Shown here one piece after another: positions 35,125 to 44,494 of a stretch of 64,000 nucleotides of DNA. This stretch comes from Prochlorococcus sp. MIT 0603 (GTDB lineage Bacteria; Cyanobacteriota; Cyanobacteriia; PCC-6307; Cyanobiaceae). Every line of letters starts with the position of its first letter. The first letter of the stretch is position 1. A program made the position numbers and the translations under genes. The notes under the pieces are model-generated. The model was not told the origin of the DNA, did not search any database, and saw only the letters and a program-made list of their open reading frames with translations. The stretch covers positions 1 through 64,000 of the forward strand of contig NZ_JNAW01000001.1 in assembly GCF_000760215.1 (NCBI RefSeq). Reading direction: 5' to 3'.

Positions 35125-37077
35125 TTATTCTTGCAGATAGGTGCTTTGTCGGAGGCTTGTTTCTATATGTTCTATGAGACGTTGAGCATCATGTATCTTT
35201 AGGACTCCTTGTTCTATGGCTAATTCACTTGCCATTCGAAGTCTTTCTAATAATTGTTCTGAATCATGTTCCATTGCATGAAGTACATCGCTTTTAGTAT
35301 TTCCTCGAACAACATGATGAAGTTTGTATTTCCCATGTGTAGTTAAACGTATATGCACTGCATTAGTATTACCAAAAAGGTTATGTAGATTGCCCATTAC
35401 TTCTTGATAGGCTCCTCCAAGGAACATCCCTATGAAATACTCCTTATCTGGATGAACTGTATGTAACTCCAGTAACGACTTGACTTTTCCATTATCAATA
35501 AATCTTGCAAGTTTTCCGTCTGAGTCACATGTTAGGTCTGCAAAATGTCCTAGTTCACTTGGTTTTTCGTTGAGTCGATGAATTGGCATAATTGGAAAAA
35601 GTTGTTCTATTGCCCATGTATCTGGAGCTGAACGAAAAATAGAAATGTTTGCATAATATGTAGCAGCAAGTGCAGCATTTAGATCTTTGAGTTCTTCTGG
35701 AATTTGAAGATTTAGGTCATTTGGGATATAGTCTCTCAATTTTTTTGCACATGCCCAGGTGAGCTGTTCTGCTGTGGCTCTGGTGGTTAAATCAATGAAA
35801 CCAAGCCTAAAGGCTGCCAATGCGTCTTCTTTGAATTTCAAGGCGTCATTCCATGCTTCTTGGAGTTTTGTTATATCGATTTCTTTTGAATCGCAATTAT
35901 TTTGAAGGGTCTTTAACGTATCGCGAAGGTTCTTTAGAGTTAGACATTCATCATTTGTTTGGTTTGGAATATTTGTTTGGACTGAGCTGGTACCTAGAAC
36001 ATTAAAGATCAGAATTGAAAAATGACTTGATATACTTCGCCCACTTTCACTTATTAAGGTTGGAACTTTTATATCTTTTGATTTGCAACATTCCTGAATT
36101 GTTGCTACTACATCATTTGCATAATTCTGAAGCGAATAGTTTGTAGATGCAGAAGTTGATGTTCGACTACCGTCATAGTCAATGCCTAGTCCACCTCCTA
36201 CATCTAGATATCCCATTGGCGCACCTAGACGCTTTAATTCGACATAAATTTGCCCAGCTTCTTGTAAAGCATTTTTAAGAATAGCAATATCGTTAATCTG
36301 ACTTCCTATATGAAAGTGAAGCAAGTGTAATTCTTTGAGGAGATTAGCAGCTTTTAATTCTTTGATTGCTTGGTGAATTTCAGGTATTGATAGCCCAAAC
36401 TTGGAGTTTGCTCCAGATGAAGTTCCCCATCGCCCACTGCTTTGACTTGATAGCTTTGCTCTTAGTCCAATTAAGGGTGCTGCACCAAGAGTTTTGCTTG
36501 CTGTGATTATACGCTTCACCTCGTCTACTTGTTCAATTACTATTACCGGTTGTCTTCCAAGTTGTCGTGCAAGTATAGCTGTCTCTATATACCTCATATC
36601 TTTGTAGCCATTACAGATTAAGAAAGCTTCTGGGTCGTCAATTAAGGACAGAGCGATTAGTAGTTCGGCTTTACTTCCTGCTTCAAGTCCAAAGTGCCAT
36701 TTTTGACCAATTTTGATTATTTCTTCGACAACATGCCGTTGCTGATTACATTTGATTGGGAAGACACCTTTGTATTTATTTTGATAACTGTACTTATTAA
36801 TTGCATGTTCAAAAGCTTGATGGAGTCTTGTGATTCTGTCTTCAAGAATGTCATCAAAGCGAAGTAATATGGGTGGCTTTAAGTTTCTTCCTTTTAATTC
36901 ATTTAAAAGATGTGTAAGGTCTATGCCATGATTTTCTCCACCTCGAGGACTAACTTTAATATTCCCAGATTTATTTATTGTGAAATAGGTTCCCCCCCAT
37001 CGGTCAAGACCATATAAAATGGCACTGTCGTTGACAGTCCATGTGTTTTTCTTGCTGGTGGGGTCAAGTTGTGTCAA
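35125..37077 (-). CDS. speA: Biosynthetic arginine decarboxylase
   Basis: SpeA decarboxylates arginine to agmatine, the entry to polyamine synthesis. The 650-residue fold III PLP enzyme has the Schiff-base lysine K109 (GVFPIKCNQQRHV), HFHIGSQ, the YLDVGGGLGIDYDGS phosphate-binding loop, and the late motif YFIGMFLGGAYQEVMGNLHNLFG. Length is close to the E. coli enzyme (658). It is divergent from ndk. No other polyamine gene is in the window. Confidence 0.95.
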   Translation of the reverse strand: MTQLDPTSKKNTWTVNDSAILYGLDRWGGTYFTINKSGNIKVSPRGGENHGIDLTHLLNELKGRNLKPPILLRFDDILEDRITRLHQAFEHAINKYSYQNKYKGVFPIKCNQQRHVVEEIIKIGQKWHFGLEAGSKAELLIALSLIDDPEAFLICNGYKDMRYIETAILARQLGRQPVIVIEQVDEVKRIITASKTLGAAPLIGLRAKLSSQSSGRWGTSSGANSKFGLSIPEIHQAIKELKAANLLKELHLLHFHIGSQINDIAILKNALQEAGQIYVELKRLGAPMGYLDVGGGLGIDYDGSRTSTSASTNYSLQNYANDVVATIQECCKSKDIKVPTLISESGRSISSHFSILIFNVLGTSSVQTNIPNQTNDECLTLKNLRDTLKTLQNNCDSKEIDITKLQEAWNDALKFKEDALAAFRLGFIDLTTRATAEQLTWACAKKLRDYIPNDLNLQIPEELKDLNAALAATYYANISIFRSAPDTWAIEQLFPIMPIHRLNEKPSELGHFADLTCDSDGKLARFIDNGKVKSLLELHTVHPDKEYFIGMFLGGAYQEVMGNLHNLFGNTNAVHIRLTTHGKYKLHHVVRGNTKSDVLHAMEHDSEQLLERLRMASELAIEQGVLKIHDAQRLIEHIETSLRQSTYLQE

Positions 37078-37225
37078 GTGCGAAAATGAAAGTTAATAGT
37101 GAAAACCTAAAGGATTTCAATTTTTGCAAGCAGTCTAAGAAAAGTTTTATCTAATCCTATTGTTTTGCTTGCCAAGAGGGTACTTTTCAGAAGACGATAG
37201 CTTCATTAGTAATTTATTTAGTTTT

Positions 37226-37681
37226 ATGGTTGTTGAAAGGACTTTTCTGGCTATCAAACCTGATGGTGTTCAAAGGGGATTAGTTGGTGAGATTCTGGGG
37301 CGTTTTGAGCGTAAGGGCTTTAAATTAGTTGCTTTAAAACAGCTAATTCCTAGCAAGGATTTAGCTGAAAAGCATTATGGTGTCCATCGAGAACGTCCTT
37401 TTTTTGGAGGCTTGGTGAACTTTATTACTAGTGGACCTGTGGTGGCAATGGTTTGGGAGGGTGATGGTGTTATTGCTAGTGCAAGACGATTGATTGGTGG
37501 AACCAAACCTCTCGAAGCAGAACCCGGCACTATTCGTGGAGATCTTGCTATTAACATCGGCAGAAATGTGATTCATGGCTCTGATGGTCCTGAGACTGCA
37601 GGTTTTGAGATTGCTTTATGGTTTAACTCTGATGAATTAAATGATTGGACCCCTTCTGATCAGTCTTGGAAAGTGGAATAA
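37226..37681 (+). CDS. ndk: Nucleoside diphosphate kinase
   Basis: Ndk moves the gamma phosphate of ATP to nucleoside diphosphates through a phosphohistidine. From the ATG at 37226 it is 151 residues, the normal size, opening [18 protein letters not shown], with active-site H117 in NVIHGSD. The open frame begins 66 bp further upstream, but those residues have no place in the fold and are probably leader. It is divergent from speA. Confidence 0.97.
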   Translation: MVVERTFLAIKPDGVQRGLVGEILGRFERKGFKLVALKQLIPSKDLAEKHYGVHRERPFFGGLVNFITSGPVVAMVWEGDGVIASARRLIGGTKPLEAEPGTIRGDLAINIGRNVIHGSDGPETAGFEIALWFNSDELNDWTPSDQSWKVE

Positions 37682-37723
37682 ATAGTGCTCAGTCGAAGAG
37701 ATCAATGAAACTCCATTCTCTAT

Positions 37724-38836
37724 TTACTCAGCAGTAAATCGATTCCATTTGAAGGCTAAGAGTAGATCTTTTTCCTTTTTAGACAGAGGCTCTTGATATA
37801 TAAGCTTTGTTAGTAATTTGGATGTAATAGCTGCTAATAGGACACCGTTTCTGTGATGCCCTGTAGCAAGCCACAAACCCTTTATTGATGAATTACCAAG
37901 TACAGGTGCCTCATCTGGTGTGCATGGACGAAAGCCCCACCATCGCTCCATATGTGGCCAAGAACTTGCTATAGGAAGCAAGGAGTTTAGGCCTTCTTGT
38001 AATTGTGCTTGACCATCAGGTGTTAAACCTTCAGCAAAGCCAGCATTAGCTTCACTTGTAGCACCAACAACTATAAGGCCATCTTCACGGGGAACTAAAT
38101 AAATCCCTGGTCCAAATATGATTCGTTTTAGAGAGTCTTTGGGCCCTTGTATTGAAAACATTTGGCCTTTTACTGGGGAAATAGGTATTTCGTTAAATAA
38201 TTGATTACTCCACGCGCCACTACATAAAACAGCTTCTTCTGCCGTTATTTTTTTTGTTTTTCCTTCTGCATTCCTCAAGTAAATTCCTGTGAAAATATTT
38301 TCTTCGTGGAGTATTTCTAAAACTTCAACTCCTTCTTGGAAACCTACCCCTAGCTCCACACATGCTTTCTCGAGGGCTCGCATTAGTCTTCGTCTATTGT
38401 CTATTTGCCCATCTTGTTTGAAGAGTAACCCGCTTTTCCAGTGAGATGCAATTCCTGGGATTTCTTCTTTTAATTCATGCTGATTTAGGTATTCACCAAG
38501 ATGTGCAGTTGGGTATGCTTTTCTATGGTCAATTCTTTTAAAAGGAACCACTATTCCACATTCTCGTAATCCACAGCTAATACCACTATCAGATTCTATT
38601 GTTTGTACCCAATGAGGCACTTCATTAAGGCTTGCCTGTCCAAGCTTTAGTAGGTTTCCATAAAGGCCTTCTGCATGTGGGGCTAGCATGCCAGCTGCGA
38701 CAAATCCAGCAGCTTCATTACGTCTTCGGCTTAACACTTCGACTGAACGACCTTTTTTGGCTAATGAATGAGCCAATGCCAGCCCCATCAAGCCACCACC
38801 TAGGATTAGTAAAGGATTGTTGATCGGTAGAGCCAT
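37724..38836 (-). CDS. thiO: FAD-dependent amino-acid oxidase, glycine oxidase (ThiO)-like
   Basis: A 370-residue flavoprotein of the DAO family. It has the N-terminal FAD-binding motif (LILGGGLMGLALAHSLA), a second nucleotide contact (LSRRRNEAAGFVAAGMLAPHAEG), SPVKGQMFSI, VVGATSEANAGF, and the C-terminal WWGFRPCTPDEAPVLG and TGHHRNGVLLA. This fits glycine oxidase ThiO, which makes iminoglycine for the thiamine thiazole ring. Other DAO-family roles cannot be excluded. No thiamine riboswitch is seen in its 106-bp upstream region. Divergent from gatB. Confidence 0.8.
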   Translation of the reverse strand: MALPINNPLLILGGGLMGLALAHSLAKKGRSVEVLSRRRNEAAGFVAAGMLAPHAEGLYGNLLKLGQASLNEVPHWVQTIESDSGISCGLRECGIVVPFKRIDHRKAYPTAHLGEYLNQHELKEEIPGIASHWKSGLLFKQDGQIDNRRRLMRALEKACVELGVGFQEGVEVLEILHEENIFTGIYLRNAEGKTKKITAEEAVLCSGAWSNQLFNEIPISPVKGQMFSIQGPKDSLKRIIFGPGIYLVPREDGLIVVGATSEANAGFAEGLTPDGQAQLQEGLNSLLPIASSWPHMERWWGFRPCTPDEAPVLGNSSIKGLWLATGHHRNGVLLAAITSKLLTKLIYQEPLSKKEKDLLLAFKWNRFTAE

Positions 38837-38942
38837 TGTTTTGGCTTGTTTATTGCTAAGTTTGAGCCTTTAAGATCAAGATGTCTATCCAATTTGGTCT
38901 ATATGTCCATAGGATGCATGTAAATAACCGGATATGTGAGTA

Positions 38943-40421
38943 ATGCCAGAAGTTGCAGTTGAATGGGAACCAGTTATTGGTTTAGAAACTCATGTACAGC
39001 TAGGTACAGATAGCAAGATATTTACTGGTGCTTCTACAAATTTTGGTGATGAGCCCAATACTCATATTGATCCTGTGGTTTGTGGCCTTCCTGGGACTCT
39101 ACCTGTCCTAAATAAAAAAGTTCTTGAGTATGCCGTGAAAGCAGCTATGGCTTTGAATTTAAGAATCTCTAATCATTGTAAGTTTGATAGAAAGCAATAT
39201 TTTTACCCTGATTTACCTAAGAATTACCAGATCTCTCAATATGACGAACCTATTGCAGAAGAGGGATGGATTGAAGTGGAAGTAGCGGAAAAAGGTAAAG
39301 AAACTTATCTAAAGAAGATAGGTATAGAGAGATTGCATATGGAAGAGGATGCTGGCAAATTAGTTCATGCAGGAAGTGATCGTTTAGCAGGCTCTACATA
39401 TTCTTTAGTTGACTACAATCGTGCTGGAGTTGCATTGGCTGAGATTGTCAGTAAGCCAGACTTACGTTCAGGTAGGGAAGCATCAGAATATGCTTCTGAA
39501 ATAAGAAGGATCGTTCGTTATTTAGGTGTCTCTGATGGCAATATGCAAGAGGGTTCTTTAAGATGTGATGTGAATATTTCTGTTAGGCGAGGACCTGAGG
39601 CTCCTTTTGGTACAAAAGTTGAAATTAAAAATATGAATTCATTTTCTGCGATTCAGAAGGCTTGTGAATATGAGATTCAACGTCAAATAAAAGCTTATGA
39701 AAGTGGAGAGAAAGTTTTTCAAGAAACCAGACTTTGGGATGAAAACAAACAACTTACTAAAAGCATGCGCTCTAAAGAAGGCAGTAGCGATTATAGATAT
39801 TTTCCTGATCCAGATCTTGGTCCTATTGAAGTAAGTAATGAGCTTCAGGAAAAATGGAGATCAGAATTACCTGAATTGCCTTCTGCTAAACGCCATAGAT
39901 ATGTGCAAGAACTTGCTCTTTCTGCATATGATGCACGAGTTTTGACCGATGATGCACAGATGGCTCAATACTTTGAAACTGCTGTTTTATCAGGAGCTGA
40001 TGCAAAGTTGGCAGCCAATTGGATAACAGGTGATCTTGCAGCCTCTGTAAATGCTAATAGAAAAACTTTTGGGAACCTTGTATTTACTCCACAAGAACTT
40101 GCTGAGTTGGTTCAATTAATTGTTGAAGGAAAGATCAGTGGGAAGATTGCAAAAGAAATTTTGCCAGAACTCCTCAAACACGGCGGATCTCCTAAAGAGT
40201 TAGTTGATTCAAAAGGTTTGGGAATGATTAGTGACCCTACTCTTATTGCTGAAATAATTGATACATTAATCTCCAATCACCCGAATGAAGTAAAGGCTTA
40301 TCGCGGAGGTAAGAAGAAATTGCAAGGTTTCTTTATTGGTCAAATAATGAAAATGACTAGTGGCAAGGCTGATCCGAAGCTCGCAAATCAAATTCTGTCT
40401 GAGAAGCTTAATAGCACTTAA
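38943..40421 (+). CDS. gatB: Aspartyl/glutamyl-tRNA(Asn/Gln) amidotransferase subunit B
   Basis: GatB, in the GatCAB complex, phosphorylates and amidates Glu-tRNA-Gln (and often Asp-tRNA-Asn). The 492-residue protein has the signature WEPVIGLETHVQL, a metal-binding core including DRKQYFYPDLPKNYQISQ, and the C-terminal YqeY-like helical domain. Length is typical. GatA and GatC are not in the window. Convergent with coaE with a 3-bp gap. Confidence 0.96.
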   Translation: MPEVAVEWEPVIGLETHVQLGTDSKIFTGASTNFGDEPNTHIDPVVCGLPGTLPVLNKKVLEYAVKAAMALNLRISNHCKFDRKQYFYPDLPKNYQISQYDEPIAEEGWIEVEVAEKGKETYLKKIGIERLHMEEDAGKLVHAGSDRLAGSTYSLVDYNRAGVALAEIVSKPDLRSGREASEYASEIRRIVRYLGVSDGNMQEGSLRCDVNISVRRGPEAPFGTKVEIKNMNSFSAIQKACEYEIQRQIKAYESGEKVFQETRLWDENKQLTKSMRSKEGSSDYRYFPDPDLGPIEVSNELQEKWRSELPELPSAKRHRYVQELALSAYDARVLTDDAQMAQYFETAVLSGADAKLAANWITGDLAASVNANRKTFGNLVFTPQELAELVQLIVEGKISGKIAKEILPELLKHGGSPKELVDSKGLGMISDPTLIAEIIDTLISNHPNEVKAYRGGKKKLQGFFIGQIMKMTSGKADPKLANQILSEKLNST

Positions 40422-40424
40422 AAG

Positions 40425-41057
40425 TTATTCTAATAGCTTATCTATTTGCCTATATGAAAATTCAATACTTTTACTATTATCAATAATTTTATCGCTCATA
40501 TCTCTTTTATTGTCGATTGCTATTTGTGATTCTATTCTACACCTAGATTGCTCATAGTTAAAATTATTTCGTATATTAAGACGTTCATATTGTTGACTAA
40601 TTGTACAATAAATAAGCCAAATTTCGCTGCATATATTTGTAAGGTTGGCTTCAAATAATAATGGAATAACTAAGGCTAATATTGGTCTTGATTTGTATCT
40701 CTTCAGTTCGTCATAGAATCTTCTTTTTACATAAGGATGAATTAGGCTTTCAATCCACAACTTTTCTTTTGGATCGGAAAATATTATTTCGCCTAATTCT
40801 AATCTATTTATTTCCTGGGGAAACTTTGTTTCTCTAGCAATCCTAAGGCCATACCTTTTAATTATTTGCTGATTTATTTCTATTTTTTGTGTAAGTGCTT
40901 CTCTTGCAAATAGATCTGCATCAAGAATTGGAATGTTTTTGATGTTGCTTAAGTATTTAGCAACAGAGCTTTTCCCACTAGCGATACCACCAGTAATGCC
41001 TATACGTCGTTGGTTACCATTCCAACGGTTTTCAGCTGTAACCTTTAAAACTTTCAA
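40425..41057 (-). CDS. coaE: Dephospho-CoA kinase
   Basis: CoaE carries out the last step of coenzyme A synthesis, phosphorylating the 3'-OH of dephospho-CoA. The 210-residue P-loop kinase has GITGGIASGKSS at about 20-31, then DADLFAREAL and PLLFEANL. It is divergent from argJ with just 46 bp between starts, so both promoters overlap. It is tail to tail with gatB. Confidence 0.92.
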   Translation of the reverse strand: MKVLKVTAENRWNGNQRRIGITGGIASGKSSVAKYLSNIKNIPILDADLFAREALTQKIEINQQIIKRYGLRIARETKFPQEINRLELGEIIFSDPKEKLWIESLIHPYVKRRFYDELKRYKSRPILALVIPLLFEANLTNICSEIWLIYCTISQQYERLNIRNNFNYEQSRCRIESQIAIDNKRDMSDKIIDNSKSIEFSYRQIDKLLE

Positions 41058-41103
41058 GAAATAGCGCAGGATATATAGAGAGTTTACTTTCTCAGGCAGG
41101 GCC

Positions 41104-42339
41104 TTGAGTTCTTTCCAATCATCATATTGGTCTTTTATTCCTGGAGGAATAACAGCTCCTAATGGATTTCACGCATCTGGTGTTAGCGCTGGATTAAAAC
41201 CTTCTCAGAAGCTTGATTTAGCATTAATTTTGGCACCCCAGGATGCTTTGTGCGTAGGTGCTTTTACTCAGTCAGAAGTTCGGGCTAAATGCGTTGATCT
41301 CTCTGTGGAGCGGTTAAGAAAGACTGATGGATTAGTTCGCGCAATTCTTGTGAATGCTGGGCAAGCCAATGCCTGTACAGGTAATAGAGGCTTAACAGAT
41401 AGCTTAATTGCAACAAATGCTGTTTCTAAAAAATTAGGTCTATTAGAAGAGGAGGTTCTTATTTGCTCTACTGGCGTAATAGGTCAACCAATTCCAATTC
41501 AAAAGCTTCTTGGAAGTGTGAATCTTCTTGTTGAATCATTAAGTAAGAGTGGTGCTTCTGATGCAGCTAAGGCAATTTTGACGACTGATCTTTGTGAGAA
41601 ACATATTGCTATAGAAGCTTTCCTTGGAGGCAGATGTGTCCGCATTGGAGGTATGGCAAAAGGTTCAGGAATGATTCATCCTAATATGGCAACAATGTTG
41701 GGTTTTTTGACATGTGATGTTGGTCTACCTAAAGCTATCTGGCAAGGAATGATAAAACGTGTGGTTAATTGCTCTTTCAATTCAATAAGTGTCGATGGAG
41801 ATACAAGTACAAATGATTCTTTTCTTGCATTTGCACAAGGAGAAGATTTAGAACAAAAGTATTTTCAAGTTTTAGAAGAGGGATTGAAAATTGTTTCTAC
41901 ATCTCTTGCAAAATCAATTGCAAGGGATGGCGAGGGTTCTAATTGTCTTATCGAGATTAAAATTGAAGGTGCAGAAAGCATTTTAGATGCTCAAACTATT
42001 GCTCGTACAATATCTAGTTCTTCTTTGGTGAAAACAGCAGTTCATGGATGTGATCCAAACTGGGGTCGAATTGTTGCTGCTGCTGGTAATGCAGGCATAC
42101 CTTTTGATTTGGAAGATGTTTCTCTTTGGATTGGCAAATATCAATTAATGGAGAAAGGTTTGCCTCTTTTATTTGACCGAGATTCTGTTTCTAATTATAT
42201 GAGGAATATTGTTAAAGGTGATGGTAAGGAAACATTAAACATTAATTTAAATATAGGTAAAGGCATTTACGAAGGATTCTCTTGGGGTTGTGATTTATCT
42301 TCCGATTATGTAAAAATTAATGCCGATTACACTACATAA
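41104..42339 (+). CDS. argJ: Glutamate N-acetyltransferase/amino-acid acetyltransferase (ArgJ)
   Basis: ArgJ recycles the acetyl group of N-acetylornithine onto glutamate in arginine synthesis. The 411-residue precursor cleaves itself before the nucleophile T197 in HPNMATMLGF, giving two subunits. Other marks are GGITAPNGF near the start, DGDTSTNDS, and GCDPNWGRIVAAAG. It starts at TTG 41104, the only start that includes the conserved N-terminus. Cotranscription with neighbours is unlikely since both flank it on the minus strand. Confidence 0.94.
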   Translation: MSSFQSSYWSFIPGGITAPNGFHASGVSAGLKPSQKLDLALILAPQDALCVGAFTQSEVRAKCVDLSVERLRKTDGLVRAILVNAGQANACTGNRGLTDSLIATNAVSKKLGLLEEEVLICSTGVIGQPIPIQKLLGSVNLLVESLSKSGASDAAKAILTTDLCEKHIAIEAFLGGRCVRIGGMAKGSGMIHPNMATMLGFLTCDVGLPKAIWQGMIKRVVNCSFNSISVDGDTSTNDSFLAFAQGEDLEQKYFQVLEEGLKIVSTSLAKSIARDGEGSNCLIEIKIEGAESILDAQTIARTISSSSLVKTAVHGCDPNWGRIVAAAGNAGIPFDLEDVSLWIGKYQLMEKGLPLLFDRDSVSNYMRNIVKGDGKETLNINLNIGKGIYEGFSWGCDLSSDYVKINADYTT

Positions 42340-42362
42340 AATTAAATCATTCTATTTTTATA

Positions 42363-44201
42363 CTATATATCAATATCATTTAGACTCTTTCTAGAAGTAT
42401 TGATCATATCATTAAAACTTTTTGATTTTTCTAATAATTCCTTGTAATTACCACTGCTTTTTATTCTACCTTCTTCGAACTCATATATCCTGTCACACTG
42501 TCTAATAGTTGATAATCTATGTGCAACAAAAATGATCGTGCATCTCCTTGCTATTAGATTGATTGCATTTATTACGTCTGCTTCTGTTTTGTTATCTAGT
42601 GCACTAGTTGCTTCATCTAATACAAGTAATTTTGATTCTCTATAAAATGCCCTTGCTATTGCAATTCTTTGTCTTTGACCACCTGATAGCCTAACTCCAT
42701 TATCGCCTATGTGTGTATATAAACCCATCGGCATATTATCTACTAACTCCTCTAATTGAGCAGCTTTGATTGACTCCCATACTCTTTGCTGATTTATTTC
42801 TTGATTTTCCAGACCATAGGCAATATTTTCTATAATATTTGTATTTAGTAATGTTATAGATTGTGGTACATATGAACAACATGCTTGCCAGGCTGGAACT
42901 TCTAGATCACTAACATCTATACCATCTATTTGTAATGAACCTTTTGTAGGTCTGAGTAAACATAGTATTTGATTTGCTGTAGTGGTTTTTCCACTACCTG
43001 TTTTACCTATAAATGCTATTCTTGAACCAACAGGAATAGTTAAATTAATATCTTTAATAACAAAATTATTACTAGAAGGATATTTGTAATTTACATTATT
43101 GAGTCTTATATAATTTCTAGGTGCCAATCCTTGAGGAGATGGAACTGACGGTGATTTCAAGGTAAGTCTTTGTCCTGGTAATTCAATTATCCTTAGCGTT
43201 TCTTTAAGGTCAGGTATACCTGACCTTAAATCTGTAATGCCTCGAAAGAGGTCCTGCAAAGGTGGAGTAAGTTTTAATGAAGCAACTGCAATAGTGGCAA
43301 CAAAAGGAACAATTTCTACTAAAGCAGTAGGATTTTTATTACTTATTAAAGGAAACAAGCCTATTGAAAATATTAGTGTTATTCCAAATGGTTCTATTAA
43401 TGATCTAGGAAATTCTGGCAATGTTTCAGCCTTCCAAAGGAAAGGAAAAGCTTTTCTACCAGCTTTAGCATATCTCTTTTCAAAATATTCTTCAGAACTG
43501 GTCATATGAACATCTATAATTGTCTTCATTGATTCAGTTAATACATTATTTGTTTCTGATTCAAGTGCTATTCTTTGTTGTGCAGACGATCTAATAAATG
43601 GTGTAACTATTAATGATATTAATGCGTAACAAATAACCAAGCATGTTATTAAGTAAAGTGCAGTTACTTTTGCAAAACTTAGTATTGCTATAAATATAAA
43701 TGAAACAACAAATATACCACTTGTTATTTGAAGAATTGGTCTAATTAATTTTTCTGAAACTCTTGAAATATTAAGTAGTATTTTTGCAGACAAATCAGAG
43801 CTTTTATTACTTAGAAAGAATTCATACTCTTGAGACAGTACTTTTCTTTGAGCAAGTTCTGATAGATCCAGCCAGATAGATGATCTTAAATGCTCTTGAC
43901 AGCCTCTTAGCATCAATTTTGAGAAGGATGCTACCCAATTCATTCCGATGTATAAGGCAACTAATAGAATGACTTTTGTTTTAGGATCGTCAGGTATTAA
44001 TTCGTTAAATGGTATCGGCGGCTTGTTGGGCTGTCCTACAACAACTGTAAATAAACGAGAAACTAATCCAACTACTAAAACGTCAGCTAAGCCAGTAAAT
44101 GCTGCTGCTGGCAGCAACAAAAGTATGGAACGTTTCCTTTGTTTTGGCAGAGTCCTTAGGAGACGTAACAGAAGACCTAAGGTTTCGCTGGGCTGTTTCA
44201 T
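42363..44201 (-). CDS. ABC exporter, fused membrane and ATPase domains
   Basis: A 612-residue type IV (MsbA/PglK-like) ABC half-transporter. It has about six membrane segments in residues 1-340. The ATPase domain then carries Walker A GKTGSGKTT (near 400), signature LSGGQRQRIA (near 504), Walker B LLVLDEATSALD (near 530) and an H-loop VAHRLST. Homodimers of this family flip lipids or lipid-linked glycans. Next to a glycan cluster on the opposite strand, a role in moving lipid-linked sugar is plausible but not shown. It is convergent with argJ. Confidence 0.85.
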   Translation of the reverse strand: MKQPSETLGLLLRLLRTLPKQRKRSILLLLPAAAFTGLADVLVVGLVSRLFTVVVGQPNKPPIPFNELIPDDPKTKVILLVALYIGMNWVASFSKLMLRGCQEHLRSSIWLDLSELAQRKVLSQEYEFFLSNKSSDLSAKILLNISRVSEKLIRPILQITSGIFVVSFIFIAILSFAKVTALYLITCLVICYALISLIVTPFIRSSAQQRIALESETNNVLTESMKTIIDVHMTSSEEYFEKRYAKAGRKAFPFLWKAETLPEFPRSLIEPFGITLIFSIGLFPLISNKNPTALVEIVPFVATIAVASLKLTPPLQDLFRGITDLRSGIPDLKETLRIIELPGQRLTLKSPSVPSPQGLAPRNYIRLNNVNYKYPSSNNFVIKDINLTIPVGSRIAFIGKTGSGKTTTANQILCLLRPTKGSLQIDGIDVSDLEVPAWQACCSYVPQSITLLNTNIIENIAYGLENQEINQQRVWESIKAAQLEELVDNMPMGLYTHIGDNGVRLSGGQRQRIAIARAFYRESKLLVLDEATSALDNKTEADVINAINLIARRCTIIFVAHRLSTIRQCDRIYEFEEGRIKSSGNYKELLEKSKSFNDMINTSRKSLNDIDI

Positions 44202-44494
44202 AAGATTAAATTAATCATCTATCTGCTTTTGCTTCTATCTATGAGACCAGTTTGTAGGCTGTTTGATTCTGGTCATTTGACAATTTTTTTTTATTTCAAC
44301 TATCTTCGTGAATGAGAAGTTTACAAGTATAAAATCTTGAATATTGTGAAAATATATTTTTAAATATTTATTGAAATTCAATGTGATTACTTTGATTTGC
44401 CTAATTACTTTTATGATTATTAGGTTCTTCTATCACTTGAGATTCAAATTTTTATTAAGAACTAATCTTTCACTCTAATTCTTTTCTTTGGTTT
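44202..44494. other. Promoter region between the ABC exporter and the glycan cluster
   Basis: A 293-bp, very AT-rich divergent intergenic region. It must hold the promoters of the ABC exporter (minus) and of the glycan genes (plus). I see one inverted repeat, CCTAAT/ATTAGG around 44400-44424 with a 13-nt loop, and no recognisable gene or RNA. Confidence 0.4.

Noticed and set aside
37160-37225. N-terminal extension of nucleoside diphosphate kinase
   Set aside because: The canonical 151-residue enzyme begins at ATG 37226; the extension has no matching fold.
38837-38942. Possible TPP riboswitch upstream of the thiO-like gene
   Set aside because: None of the conserved CUGAGA-type or ACCUGAU-type boxes is present, and the region is too short.
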